Shown: positions 36,114 to 48,768, numbered from the stretch's first letter. The stretch is 64,000 nt of DNA from Quillaja saponaria (GCA_029379385.1 CM055609.1:2232001-2296000); one strand, 5' to 3'. Program-made: numbers and translations. The notes: generated by a model not told the origin, from the sequence alone.

Positions 36114-37295
36114 TCACTACAACTAACTTTTTTGAGGTGTCACTGATATTGGGGATGGAGGGAAACACTTGCAGACAATGTATCAACAGGAGAACGGCTT
36201 GATAGTATCTAATTCTTTCCCTATTATATGCAAAGAGGAAAGGCTGGGGTGTCCCAACACCTCTCAGTTTAGGCCTTCTACCAATGTGAAAGGAAATTCA
36301 AATGTAGTTAAGCCAGAGCTTCTAAGTGCATGTTTTTCAGATATAGGAAAGTTTTTTGGTCAAATGAATCTACTCAAGCTCAATGTAATGATTTTTTCCC
36401 CTCACCAGTGTTCTTTCTACTGAAGATAGAAAAACAAAACCCTCGAGAAGCAGCTTTGTTCCTTGACTTCTTTTTTATTCAGTCTAGCTTCCTCGTCTCT
36501 AGAGCCTGTTCTGTTAATATATAAACATTTTCCAAACATAATTGGGAACTGATTCTCCCTTTCAACTTTTGAGAGCTTTATTCAGTCTACCTGGATGTGT
36601 ATAATGGTTACATTTTGGCTTGGGGAACACATCTGAGTTTGGTCATGTAGTTGACAGTATTGCACTTTAATATTTACCCATCAGAAGAAATCAGCAGCAT
36701 AAATTACCTAAAATAAGATTAACTACGTGAAAACTATCACATTTAACAAAAATCTTACCAATTACCATCAACTTCAAGAATCTTGGACTTCTGGGAGATG
36801 TCGGAAGTTGTTTTGATACAGTTGAAATCTCAACCACAGTTGTGTTCAACACCCACATTAATTAAAGCCCTATGGCTAGGGGTCCATTATCAGACTCGTC
36901 GTTTGAAAGGCAAAGGAGGAAAAAGTCTCACTTCCACATCTTCACTAGTACTATGAAAGACACAATTTGAATAAGTCGAAGAAAAGTTTGGTGATGATGT
37001 GGACCTTCATCTTAGAATTTTATACAGATGGCATGATTACCCTGTAGCTCAATTTGTTTGTTTTTGTTTTGGACTTTGTTGATAGATGGGGTTCTCATAT
37101 CATTGAACCAGCACTATTTCAACATGAACAATGATACTTCAAAAGTCTGGTAAATAGGAGGACAGGTCACCACAAGTATAGTATAAGTTTGAAGATTAAA
37201 CAGTACCAAAAACAAGAAAAAGCCAAGAAAACAGAGCACCCACGGACAAACTCAAAAATACAATTTGGCATCAGCTTTAAGCATTATCTAGTGCT
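36114..37295. other. Convergent 3' region between UNC-50 and CAD
   Basis: 3' UTR of UNC-50 followed by the 3' flank of the reverse-strand CAD gene. Short open frames only; no coding, RNA or repeat signal that I can support. Confidence 0.5.
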
Positions 37296-38886
37296 TCATT
37301 GATCAAGTTTGCTGCCAGCAACATCCACAACGAACCTGTATCTGACATCGTTCTTCTCCAACCTTTCAAAAGCTTTGTTAATGTAATCCATCTTTATAAC
37401 TTCAATCTTGGAACTCAGGCCCTTCTCTTTGCAGAATTCAAGCATTTCTTCTGTTTCCTTCATGCTCCCTATGAAGCTTCCAGTTATTGTCTTTCTTCCT
37501 GCACATATTAAAAATTCAAAGCAGAATTTCTTAAAACAGAGCAACCCATAAATCAATATCAAGAAACTGAAAATTTTCAATTTTTAATAGAAAAGAACAA
37601 AATGCAGAGAACCCATATAAAATTTCTAGATGCAAAGAACAAAAGTTTCATTCTTTAGCGGAGAAAATTGGCTCACCTAGCATAACCATGGGGGATACAA
37701 ATTGCAGAGGGGTGCTAATAACACCCATCAAGATCAACTTCCCATCAAGCTTCAATAGAGAAAGGTAAGGCTCAAGAGGATGAAACGCAGGCACAGTGTC
37801 AATAATATAATCAAGTGAGTCTGCTGCTCCTTGCATCTGATTTGTGTCAGAGCTAACCAGGTACTCATCAGCTCCAAGATGCCCAAGAGCCTCCTCCTTC
37901 TTCTTATCAGAAGAGCTTATCACTGTCATATGGTGACCCATTGCCTTTGCTATCTTCACCCCTATGTGTCCAACTCCTCCAAGCCCCAAAATTCCCCCCC
38001 TTAGCCCACTATGTTTCAAACCAAAGTGGCTCAGTGGACTGAATACTGTCACGCCAGCGCACAATAACGGCGCCGCTTGCTCCGGTGCCAAACCATCTGG
38101 TATTTTCACCACAAACCTGAAACATTAAATAAAAATGTTAGTTTTACATTATTATCTTTGAATTCTCAAACTGGGTCTCAAATTTTGAACCAAGTTATTG
38201 AAAAGTTTTAGTCTTTACTTTTGGTCGACGACCATTTCACCGGCAAAGCCACCTTGGGTGGGTTTTCCATCGGTATAGACATCATTGTATGACCAAATTT
38301 TCTTGTTGCAGTATTGCTCAATGTCTAATTTGCATGGGCGGCAGTTTCTGCAACATCCAACTATGACTCCAATTCCGACAACATCTCCTGCTTTGTATTT
38401 GGTCACGTCTGATCCGACCTCCACCACCTCACCAACCACTTCATGCCTATTTAATAAATAAAAAACGATTAAGAAAGTAATAACACAGAATCTAAATCAT
38501 TATTAGTAAATGATAGTTACTGGGTAGAGCTAAATTTCCATGACATGAAGGGTTTAGAAGATTAATACCCAGGAACCATGGGATAGTTGGACATGCCAAG
38601 ATCATTTTTCACTTGGTGGATATCAGTGTGGCAAATTCCACAGTAGAGAACTTTAATGTAAACATCTTCTGGGCCTGTAGTTCTGCAAATTTTGTTTTAT
38701 TTCCCAAACAAATAGAATTAGATCTATTGGGAATTGGAATAAGATATATATATATATTCCAGGACAAAAATCAGATTAAACAAAAACTTGGGATTACCTA
38801 AGATTGTATGTGTAGGGTGATAGAATCCCAGATGGTTCTCTTGCTGCCCATCCTGTTGTTGTTCTTTCTACTTCAAGGCCACCCAT
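37296..38886 (-). CDS. CAD: Cinnamyl alcohol dehydrogenase, lignin-type
   Basis: Zinc- and NADPH-dependent reductase of coniferaldehyde and sinapaldehyde to monolignols, cytosolic. Five exons: 38886-38798, 38682-38569, 38446-38219, 38116-37677, 37498-37296; 357 residues, the usual size. Catalytic zinc ligands are Cys47 (CGICHTD), His69-Glu70 (PGHE) and Cys163; structural zinc ligands are Cys100, 103, 106 and 114 ([17 protein letters not shown]). The NADPH site has GLGGVG at 188-193 and SSSDKK near 211-216, the Ser-rich signature that favours NADPH. Overall identity to bona fide class I CADs (Arabidopsis CAD4/CAD5) is high by eye from end to end, including [16 protein letters not shown] and VVDVAGSKL, which separates it from the ELI3-type CAD-like enzymes. 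The promoter carries AC elements (separate entry). Confidence 0.96.
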
Positions 38887-38968
38887 TTTCTCAGACACCA
38901 AACAGAGAGAATAGCAAAAGAGAGAGAGAGAGTGGGAGATGGGAGAGAATGACGGGTTCAACGAAGCA

Positions 38969-39061
38969 TATATATACAAAGCAAACTTTGTGGGAACTAA
39001 AGCCAAGGTTTTGGCAAAAGATATGGACATCTCAGCAGTGCGGTAGGTGAACCTAGTTGGT
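38969..39061 (-). promoter_or_regulatory. CAD promoter: TATA box and two AC/SMRE elements
   Basis: On the CAD strand, TATATATA lies at 38976-38969, 83-90 bp before the ATG. Further upstream are ACCTACC (39048-39042, the AC-I element) and ACCAACT (39061-39055), both fitting the secondary-wall MYB consensus ACC(A/T)A(A/C)(T/C). AC elements are established sites for MYB46/MYB58-type activators of lignin genes. Sequence match is direct; function is inferred. Confidence 0.7.
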
Positions 39062-42000
39062 AAGTTTTTTCTAGCTATGTTGAATTAAGATCCTCATTCT
39101 TCTGGCCCCACAATAAAGTGGGTCCCACTTAACTTTATTCTCTTATCTAAAGAGTCTCACCAGATTGGGTTGGGTGGGTCTGAATTGCCGACGTGCTTAA
39201 GGAACCAGTTGATTGTTATCAAAGATACGTTACATTTCATCAAGCATACGTCATTCTTCTGAAATGCACAAAATTTAATGAATAGTACGGTGACCTATAC
39301 CTCATTCTTCTTAAAATGCCCACAATTTAATGAATGGTATGGTAACAAAAGAGATTAAGTTTACATCTATATTATTCTACACTTCAAAGAATTTTCAAGG
39401 CATTTATATTGAGATCGAAACTAAATTTTTGTAAAGAATTGTCCAAATTATATATAAAGACATAAATTTATTCCTAATAAGCATTGTTTTCTTTTTTGAC
39501 TTAAAGAATAGAAACTCGAATTCTTAACTTGAGAGATAATTTATTGAGTAGAGAGCATCAAATATGTATCAAAGTCTTGAATGGATTTCATAGAGCATCA
39601 ACTATCATTCAAGTGTCTAAAGTATTGTAGAATTAAAATATTGTATTTCTTTTTCCATGTTATCCATAAAATTGAAATGTTTTCATTTTTTAGTTGTTTA
39701 ATAGAAAATTATGATTGATAATGACAAGTATATGTGTAGGTCGAATTAATATTGTATCTAAAACTTTGATGAATATAACAAAATTTCATTCAATTTTCAA
39801 ACAAATCGATACTTGTTTTCACGAATTTTTTTCTAAATTGATATTGTATTATGTAGTTTCAACCAAAATATAACATATTTTAATTTAATATTTCAAACAC
39901 ACCAACATTTAATACTTTGCCTAAACTATATATAAAAGAAAAAGAAATATAATAAAAAGATAAGAGAATAATATTTTGAGCTTAGCGGTTAAGAATTTGA
40001 GCAGCATAAAAATACACACAAGAAAGAATAGCTATGAATCCTGAATAAAATTAAACTGATACTCATGAAAAATCAAAAAAATAAACAGAATTATTTTAAT
40101 GTTTGAATAATTTTCTCTTTCTAATGTTTCTTAAAATGTCAAATACCTTTTCACCTCTTATAATTAGAAAATGTAATTGAGCTGACATAGTTTACCAAAA
40201 ATGAAGAATGAATTATAAACTTTATAATACATGTTCTAAGAACGACTGTTTAAGGTGCAATTAATTTGTGTTTAAATAGTTTTTCAAATTGATTAAAATG
40301 TAAAAATGCTAATTAATTAATTAATTAATTAAATTGCAATAAAACTTCCTTATGTTACAATTGTTGCTAGTTATTCGTTAAATTAACTTTTGATTCCTTT
40401 TGTCAAAGATCAAACTTAAACTCATGGACAATAAATCTAAATATAAATGAAATCTAAATTCGATAATTATATATATTTTTTATTTATTCTACCAAGATTT
40501 TAGTAAGGACGAGAATAAAAAATTAACATCTTTTTGGGGTCAATTTTATCATTTTACTTAATTTATAATATATTTTCAAAATATTTTTAAAAAGTGATAA
40601 GTGGGTCAATTGACTACACTAAGTCGAATGTAGATTCCCTCCTGATTATTACAATCATAATTACAATATTAATATAAAATATGTTGAAACTCTAACCCAA
40701 TTCAATAAATAAGTGGAAAAACAATTCATGTTTAATGTAGATAAAAGGCATGTAAAAAATCCATTGTGTACCAAACTAATATTCTCACATGCAAGATGTG
40801 TAAAAGATTATTAGTCTAATGTGTCCCTCATTTCTGACTTTCACTGTCTTTTGTTTTTTACTAAGAATTTCACTAATATATACTTGAAAATCAATAAACA
40901 TATGGACAAAAAAAAAAAAACTAAATGGTGTGAGAATTTTATAAAAACTAATTGAAACTTCTTTCTTTTTTGGTCTAATAAAAACTATAATCATTGTTTG
41001 ATTAATCACACTAGTGGTTGTTAAAACTAACATAGCTGAATTTTTTATTTTTTATTTTAAATGGAACACTTTGCAAAAGAACATAAAAATACAATTGACT
41101 GATTAGATTCTATTTAAAAAAAAATATCTCAGATCAAAAAAAGTTAAAAATTAAAAATAAAATAAAAGACTACAGATATAAAAGTTGACCTAATGTGAAT
41201 GCGAAGGTGTGGTCAACTGTAATTTGAGACTTTACACAGGATGGTTCAACACTCCGCAGTTAAGGAAGGAGCTTGGAAATTGAATCACACCTAAAATTAT
41301 ACAGTAACGAATTTAGAAAATGTTAGTAGTGTTTAATTAATAGTTGAGTCATACATAATAAAATTAATTTTTATTTGTATAAATATTTGTATTTAGTAGT
41401 TTTATGTATAAATTTGAGATTATATAATAAATACTTTACTGTTTATACAATTCTAATTATCTCATAAATTAGCACGACGACTCTATATAAAAGCATGATA
41501 TGTAAGAAATATTTTTAAACACTAATATTTTAGGGTCAAATATTTCATTAATTATGATATAATAAAAGACGAAATTAAAGTATATCGATGAAAATCTCCC
41601 TCACACTTTAACTTCCCTAATAAAATGATTTATATATAAATAGACAACTTTGTACAATAAAGTAAAAATGATTCAAGACAAAATAAATAATAAATACAAT
41701 TTTTTGTCCATTAACTTATATTGTTATATTATATTTGAAAACTTGTAGTGATGTAAAAAATTATTGATTGAATTCTATTATAATTAGAGAAACAACTAAT
41801 TAATAAGTTTTTAAAAGAAAATATATATTATATTCATAAATAATAAATATAAATGTAAATGAAATCTCAATTAAATAATTAATTAATTATTTGTATTTTT
41901 ATTTAAATTTGTGAGGCAAATTGTTCTGATAAGATTACAATGAGGGTAAGAATAAAAAATTAATATTTTTGTGAGGTTTAATTTATTATTTTTTTAATTT

Positions 42001-43743
42001 ATAGATAATTATGATAAAATAAATGGGGTCAATTGACCCCCACACACTCCAACCTGGCGTAAACCCTCATTGTACATTATTACACAAATTAATTGACCCA
42101 TTTCTTGTAACTCGTTTTTTTTATTTTAACAAAATCAAACATTTTTAAAACTTCTTTTTTGGGTGAAAAGGGAAAATAAAAAAGTAGAGCATATGCAGCA
42201 GATTTCACAAAGACAAATTCCTTGAAGAAGCTAGACAGAACTTGAAAAAACAATTAAGATATTCTGTTAGCCTTCATGGACACATGGGGAATCTTTTGGC
42301 TTTTGCAAACAGTAACGTGCAGTTATTGCAACTTAATTTTATGTTCTGCAACTTTATCTGTGGAAGAGTTTTACAGCTACCATATCTTGACATATTCACA
42401 TGCCAAGGAAGAAACAAAATGCACAATGAAAATTTGAGAAAACATGACAAACGTAGAGAAATTACTAGTTTTTCCATGATGTTTGTGGCAGACAATCAAG
42501 TGTAGTATTGGTTGTGATACCTTTAGTCTTGATAGAAAAGTTATAGGACATCTATTGCCACACACACATATATATATATATGATATGAGGTGGAAAGAGA
42601 CAGTCGGCACTGGCATCCATGCTTTAAGGCAGTACTCATATTCTTCCCTGCTACATTTGACATTTTCTGAAGGCAATGTCAATCTAATCCTTGAGCTCTA
42701 ATTTTCAGTAGGTGGGTGGGGCTTGGAAAAATTCTAATATGGGAACCATAACTATACCACTTTGTGAAGGGGGTAGAAACTAATATTTAGTCATATAGGA
42801 CGTGGGATATCTTCAATCATTCATTTCTTGAGATTGTTACTACTTCATGGGCAATATAGAAACCCTGTAATATTATCTTAAGTTTTTGTACAAGTTGATC
42901 AACTAACCAAGTTTTGTTCAACTTGTTTTGTGCAGTAGCTGGAAATGCATCTACATGGAATGATATAGGGTCAATGAAAGTTACGTCACCCTGTAAGTGG
43001 TGTTATGTGCTGGGTGCTAATTTGCATTCATGGGTGAAGTATAACAGGGACCAATTGTCCACTCTAAAGAAACAGGGCCTACTAAGTATGACATATAATG
43101 GCATCAATCTTAACCCAGCACAAGCAAATTGGAAGAGGCACGGAAACATACAAGTGCAGGATCACAAACGTGCAAATACGCAAAAGTAACTAAAACTTTT
43201 GCTTCTGATTGAATAAAAGGAAGAATCTTGCTCGTTTGGCACATTGTATATGATTGCATAGGATATGTTACAATTTGAATATTGTTACAACAAAAGGATT
43301 GTAATAAGAGGTATTGCAATGCCATAGTGATATTAGTTATTCAGGCTTCGTAATAATGTCAAATTTCATAAGAGACGCACCTCAAATTTTGGTTTCTAGA
43401 TGATGTTAAAAGACTGCCAGACACACGGTAAAATATGCAGCCAGCCAGTTCAATATCACATCCAAGATGCTGCCGGCTCATGTTTGTTGTACTTTCTTTT
43501 CCGTTTGTCATGTTTGTGAGATTTTAACCAACACAATTCATCCATTGCCAATATCTGTGGAGTCCCCAATGGTCTGTACTTTATAACCACAAGAACCTAT
43601 AATTAGAAAATGAAATCTTTTATTGGTTGAAATTTATCCATCCAGAGTCCAGTATGGTTTTGGAATGTATAAAGTGAAAATATTACCTCAAGTAAATAAA
43701 TTTAACTCTGTGAAGTAGAAGGCTGGAAACTCTTAGATATAGC
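39062..43743. other. Large AT-rich intergenic region between CAD and pseudouridine synthase
   Basis: About 4.7 kb without a recognisable gene. It contains an (AATT) microsatellite near 40310-40333, an A-run near 40907-40920, an (AT) tract near 42569-42581, and two distantly similar stretches around 40480-40640 and 41920-42060 that share AGAATAAAAAATTAA and GGTCAATTGAC text, probably decayed copies of one transposon family. The part 42200-43740 is less AT-rich and may be transcribed 3' flank, but its open frames are short and unfamiliar. Confidence 0.45.
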
Positions 43744-46700
43744 TTAAGAATTTGTAGTGTTCCAACTTCTTTGCATGTATGCCGGCAAAGGAGCATCCAA
43801 CTCAAGGCTTTCCACTTTAGAGAGATCATAGTTGGGAGATGATTGTACATTTTGCAAAGCAACAGAAACATTGGGCAAAACCATTTGCTTGCAATGAAGA
43901 TGTAGATGGGAATGCTTTTCAAAGATACTTCCCTTCTCCAAATTGAGGCCAAAAGGGAGTGTCTCTTTTTCGGGAATATCCTTGCTCGAGTTCTCTTCAA
44001 GATCAGGGCAAGATAAATGCTTCATTTTCCTATGTGCTTGCCACCCATACTTGTAGTCCCCAACAATTGGTGTTCCCAATATTTCAGCACAATGGACACG
44101 AAGCTGTGGTACTCACACATGTTAGGGGAGTAGTTATACATTGTCATAAAGGTCAGTTAAACTCTAAAGAAGCTATTAGAGACCAAGATAATCAATTAGA
44201 AATGATAGTTTGACCTGGTGCTTTCTACCAGTTAGAGGGGACAGCTCCAGCCACGTGTAACCTGCAAAATTAGCAGTAGCTTAAGTGGAATATTCTTGCA
44301 AACAAAAAGAGATTTTCATATTTTCTGAAGGAGCACTCCAGATCATCAAGGAGATGACCAAAACTCTCATTTCTTTTACTTATTGAGGCCAAATGTATTA
44401 ATACTTGCAGGGCTTTCATAACAAAAGCAGCTTACTGATTACTGATGTTAAAAGCATCATTTGCATGCTGATATAGTGATATGTGAGTGCTTAAAGACAT
44501 ATTCTTCAAACAGTAAAATCAGGATCCATCTTGGTATGTTCTTACCTACTTCTGTGCATCACTGTGTGGGCTTTTCAGTTGGAATGTGATCAGGTATCAC
44601 GAGAAAAACAATATGGAATCAAATAACAAGAAACAATGGTATGGAATCAAACAACCAGAAAATCATGTAAACCGATTCAAAGTAAGCATATCCCCAATGT
44701 ATGTTATATGAAGACGGTATTTGATCTATAGTGAACTTCTTAACTAACCGTGTGAAGATGTTCCAATCACTCGATACTCTGTGATCGCGTGCTGTGATGA
44801 AGAGAGTTCGGAATTGTCAACGATGGTTATTCTATCAGATTTCCCATTGTCTAGTACAACCTACAAAGGGAAAAACAAGGCCAAAAATAGAGTGTGTAAA
44901 TACATGGTAAGATTGCTAGGCTCCTGAGGGCCAAATCCTACATACGATCATTGGCACATGAGAGTCGTGCAAAAGTAGCTAATACTGTGGTGTTATCCTA
45001 TAACTCTATGCACCCATGTATGCAAAGTAGTTTAAGTGTTGTCACAGGCTATGCATCCATGTGATTCCAGGAACCTGGATGCATAGTCTACGACAACACA
45101 TAAACTATTACACGAAGCAGGAAAATAAGGTTAAGCATTTGATTAAATCCTTCACCGTTGATCCAAGCGGTGTTGCTGATAGCTAGCCCTTTTAACTTAA
45201 ATTGAGCATTGCTACAGAAGAGTCCCTCATTGCATGTGTGTTTACACCTTTTATCTAATTTATATTGGGTTAGGGTTCAGGGGATGATGGGAGAGTAAAC
45301 AAGCAAGTGGCTACTCCGAAAACAGTTTCAAACCAACAATTGCTAAGAGTCAAGAGACCTGACCTTACCCAATGCCGCAGTGATTAATCCCTTTGGTCGT
45401 CTTGGACAGCCTATGACAAGCGCCCAGTACCTCCTTTGCAAGATTCTCTTTTTCTTGTTGATCTACTTTCATAAAATCAAACAGTAAAGAAAATGAAAGG
45501 TAAAAAGTAGCAATTAAGAATAATATTAAACATATAGCCCTTATATCATGGAAATGTAAGGCATTTGAAAAGAATGAGCGCACGCAGAACGAGAGAAGGA
45601 ACAGACATTGCTCATGTCATCTGATGCTCTAGAAGTCTTCTCGCGGAAGATAGAATGCAGAATTGTGGCACTTATTTGTGTCCTCCCCAGCACCAAAATT
45701 CCACTACTATCTTTGTCTAGTCTGTGCACCTAATATTTTAACTTGTTCAAGTTATCGATTCATTAAACTAGTTCATATAAGCAAGAAACTATTGCAAATA
45801 TGGGGGAAGATGGAGGAAAAGACAAGAAACCCCAACTGATGGATGTTTAAGATTCTTAACAATACTGACATTTTTGGTAAAGCATGAACTCACCAAACGA
45901 GGGGATTCTGGGTATTTATAGTTTAAACAGGTCCTGGCCAATTCATCCAAACTTTCTCTGATGCCAATGCCACCCTATTGAAATAGAAGTATAATCCAAA
46001 TGTAAGAACTAACACTAACAAGCTGCAAACTGAAGGATTGGAGAAGGAAAATTTATAAGTTACCTGTACAGGCATTCCTGGAGGTTTGTTGATAACAATA
46101 ATGGCAGGATCCTGAATTAAAATTTTTACTGGGTTAGGAACTAGAAGCAAGATAGCTTGACACATAAATCATATAGAGCAGTTAAAGATAAAACCTTATA
46201 CAATACAAGGCTACGGATAAAATCCTGTTCTTGTGTACTGCAATCACGCTCTTGTTTCTCTATAGGCAACTTTTTAACAGTGATAGGAAGAAATATCTGA
46301 TCTCCCGAATTCATTTTATCCTTAGCTGTGACCTTCCAAAAATTTCAGATATCAGAAACAAGGACTTATCCCACAATAGCTGTAAAGAATAAACTGTAAA
46401 CACCTTTTTTGAGCACATCATATTAAATTTATGTATTTACTATTTATTAATATGGGTTACCCTTCTCAATCTATGACCCTGCGCTTGATCCTCCAAATCA
46501 TTATTTCCAAAGCTAGCAGATTCTCTTCGAACCTGTGATTAAGCAAACAGTAAGCTATTGGACTTCGAGCTCAAATGCAAGGCATAGAAGATCATTTTAA
46601 TGAACTCGATCTTCTCTACCAAGCTTTCAAAATATAAACACATTGTCTGTGAAATCCATTCCAAAATCTCAAAAATGTCATGTTTTTCAGATAACAAGCT

Positions 46701-47547
46701 TCTTCCTTTTTTAGCCTTTTTCCTTTTTCCTTTTTCCCTATTGTAAAGCCTCAAATACACGCATCCTGTGGTTCAGAGGCCATGATTTTTACTCTTGGTC
46801 TTAGAAGGGGAGATGCAATTAGACCCAATGACCTTAAGAATACAATTACTAATTAGAGGGGCTTTTCTTTTATTTTAGTTTTATCTTGATCAGGATTTTA
46901 AAAGATTAACAAAAATACAAAACTATAAAAAATCTAATTTTCCATGGTTTAGCATATAACAAGTAAGTTTTCAGAAAAATGAAAGAACCAATGGTGACAG
47001 TTACTATACCCGAACATCTTATTACTTATACTTTAAGTTGAATTTCTTCTATAGCTTGAAGTCTCATCCTTTGAATCTCTATACTACCCAGGTAGTCATA
47101 CCCTTTCCTTTGACTACCTTTAACGACAGATACAGATGATCCAGATACCGTTAGAGCGAGCGGGTGATGCTCAAGCAAAAATGAGAAAGAAACCTGTCTA
47201 ATACGAAAGAGCTTCTGTACAAGGTTTCTGGGTAGCTCTGGGCAGCATCGAATAACCCATTTGAGAGCAGTGGTTGGGGTAGTAGCTGCAGTGCCGCATT
47301 TGACTTCCGGATGGCTGCCTGAGAGTTCCTGCCCAAGAGCCGAGCCGTTGATGGTAGCAGTGTAAGGAGGAAGAGTGAACCACTTACCGTCGTTTCTCTG
47401 ATTTTGCTCTTGGTTAAAGTTTTCACCGGTGGCGGAGCTGTAATGACAACTCCAAGCGCATAAGTAGAGCCTGGAGTTGCCGGGAATGACAGAGGAAGCT
47501 GTCGGAGAAAGAAGATTGATGAGGCGGAGGATGATAGGCTTCGCCAT
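43744..47547 (-). CDS. Mitochondrial-type RNA pseudouridine synthase (RluA/RsuA-like, At3g19440-like)
   Basis: Converts uridine to pseudouridine in organellar RNA. Ten exons in transcript order: 47547-47194, 46532-46461, 46332-46195, 46111-46064, 45974-45894, 45729-45607, 45453-45364, 44860-44749, 44261-44215, 44103-43744; 474 residues, all phases consistent. Start at 47547 gives [20 protein letters not shown], a mitochondrial-type presequence. The catalytic block is [17 protein letters not shown] with the nucleophilic Asp of HRLD; other blocks are [54 protein letters not shown] and [16 protein letters not shown]. An S4-like region precedes the core ([13 protein letters not shown]). Exon 7 must use the distal of two AG acceptors 12 nt apart; the proximal one adds an in-frame TAG. 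The donor of exon 6 (GTCTGT) is weak. Confidence 0.92.
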
Positions 47548-47696
47548 GTCACTGAATACTGGGTTTAGCAAGGATTTTGCCGAGGCTACGTGTATTTGAG
47601 TTTTTGACTTGAGAATGGAGACGTCGCCGAGGGAGAGGGGTTTTTGGAGTACTGATGAAGAAGGGTTTTTGTCTGGTAAAAGCTGGCATCTTTGGT

Positions 47697-47753
47697 GGCC
47701 CAATCTGTGAAGGACAGTCTGGTTAGGTCCAATAAGGTTAGACAATGGGCCCA
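47697..47753 (-). promoter_or_regulatory. Site II motifs upstream of the pseudouridine synthase gene
   Basis: GGCCCA at 47697-47702 (TGGGCC on the gene strand) and the palindrome TGGGCCCA at 47746-47753 lie 150-206 bp before the chosen ATG. Their place in the 5' region supports the start at 47547 rather than the in-frame ATG at 47754, which would put the first motif inside the coding region. TCP-type control is inferred. Confidence 0.5.
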
Positions 47754-48483
47754 ATTATTTTTATTTGGTCAGCATTTGATCTCTTTATCTTTTGTTTGGT
47801 CTATGTGATTATTAGTACTTGTCCACTTCTCATTGTGCTACCCATTTGTTTTTGACAAAAATAACATTTCCTTGGTAGGTAGATAAAAGGGATAGTCTTT
47901 TGAATTTTGGAAGATAATTGCATTCAACAAATATTAAATATTCAAATATGATGGGCAGTAAATAGAGTTAATAACTAGTTGGCACGTTTTTGGTTTATAA
48001 TTGAGATTATCATTTTTTTTTTAGTTACGGTATAGATAATATGTTATAATTTTATTTTTAACATATCAGAAAGTTAAATTAGTCGAGATGTACATAAACT
48101 GGTCCATACACCACTTGAACGTTAAACCACAAAAAAAATCTTTTAAAAATCAGTCCTAAGAACTTGAGATTCAACTTCCCATTCACCAAGGTTAAATGGT
48201 AAAGTGTTCACCCATTGAACATTGTATAGCTCACATGCCCATTCAATCTCTTAGGAAAAAAATATATGAAAAAAGAAGAAAAAAAAATACTAAAAGAAAT
48301 TTATTAGATCAGCTAAGAAATTAGTAAACTACATCATTTTCAATAACAAAGAGGAAGTACTCTTTCTTCATCATTATTATTTCTAACAAAGTATAGGAAT
48401 AGGATAATACTCCTACAACATTTTGTGTACAAAGCAATTAAAACATTGCAACTGGTTAGTGCCTGCCTCGCCTAGTTAGCTAG
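47754..48483. other. Spacer between pseudouridine synthase and PIP-type gene 1
   Basis: AT-rich DNA. Around 48185-48245 the phrase AAGGTTAAATGGTAAAGTG and nearby text resemble a pol III A-box region of a decayed SINE, too degraded to call. No gene recognised. Confidence 0.35.
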
Positions 48484-48768
48484 CTAGTGGTGCATGGTAG
48501 CAAAGTGTTTGTGTCCCACACCAGGGCTTGGACCAGAGTCTTTAAGCTGTCTTAGAAACCTAGGACTCTTAATCTTGGGTCTGTGACCTTTACCACGAGG
48601 GCTTGGTCCAGAAGGCTTAATCATCATCCACAGACTCATAGAGTCGGACATTCTTTCTCTAGAGTTCGCCTCCAAACCTTTCAATGGCCGAGCTGCAATA
48701 CTAACAGGGATGTTATAATGAAAACATAACAAGAATAAAAGAATACCTACATGTACTTTTGTAACCAT
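48484..48768 (-). CDS. PIP/PIPL-type secreted peptide precursor with two SGPS motifs
   Basis: Small secreted precursor of 94 residues, one exon. Residues 1-25 form a signal peptide (hydrophobic VGILLFLLCFHYNIPVSIA). A variable, charged middle follows, then two copies of the PIP core: SGPSPRGKGH at 53-62 and SGPSPGVGH at 78-86, separated by a basic linker (RPKIKSPRFLRQLKD). The SGPS core with GxGH end is the hallmark of PAMP-induced secreted peptides, released by proteolysis and sensed in Arabidopsis by RLK7 to amplify immunity; hydroxyproline is usual. Basic residues next to each core suit processing. TATAAAAA is found about 80 bp upstream (48854-48847). A divergent relative lies 3.3 kb away at 52067. 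Motif assignment is strong; immune role is inferred from the family. CEP or CLE identity is less likely. Confidence 0.85.
   Translation of the reverse strand: MVTKVHVGILLFLLCFHYNIPVSIAARPLKGLEANSRERMSDSMSLWMMIKPSGPSPRGKGHRPKIKSPRFLRQLKDSGPSPGVGHKHFATMHH

Noticed and set aside
45365..45583. Apparent frameshift in the pseudouridine synthase gene (open frame reads [12 protein letters not shown] instead of [14 protein letters not shown])
   Set aside because: Using the distal AG acceptor at 45453/45454 and donor at 45364 restores the family sequence with exact phase, so no indel is needed.
47151..47552. 133-codon reverse open frame beginning MTWRSLSS
   Set aside because: Overlaps exon 1 of the pseudouridine synthase gene in another frame; the MAKPIILRL frame joins the conserved downstream exons in phase.
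48185..48250. tRNA-like A-box text (AAGGTTAAATGGTAAAGTG)
   Set aside because: No B box or acceptor-stem pairing; not a tRNA gene.
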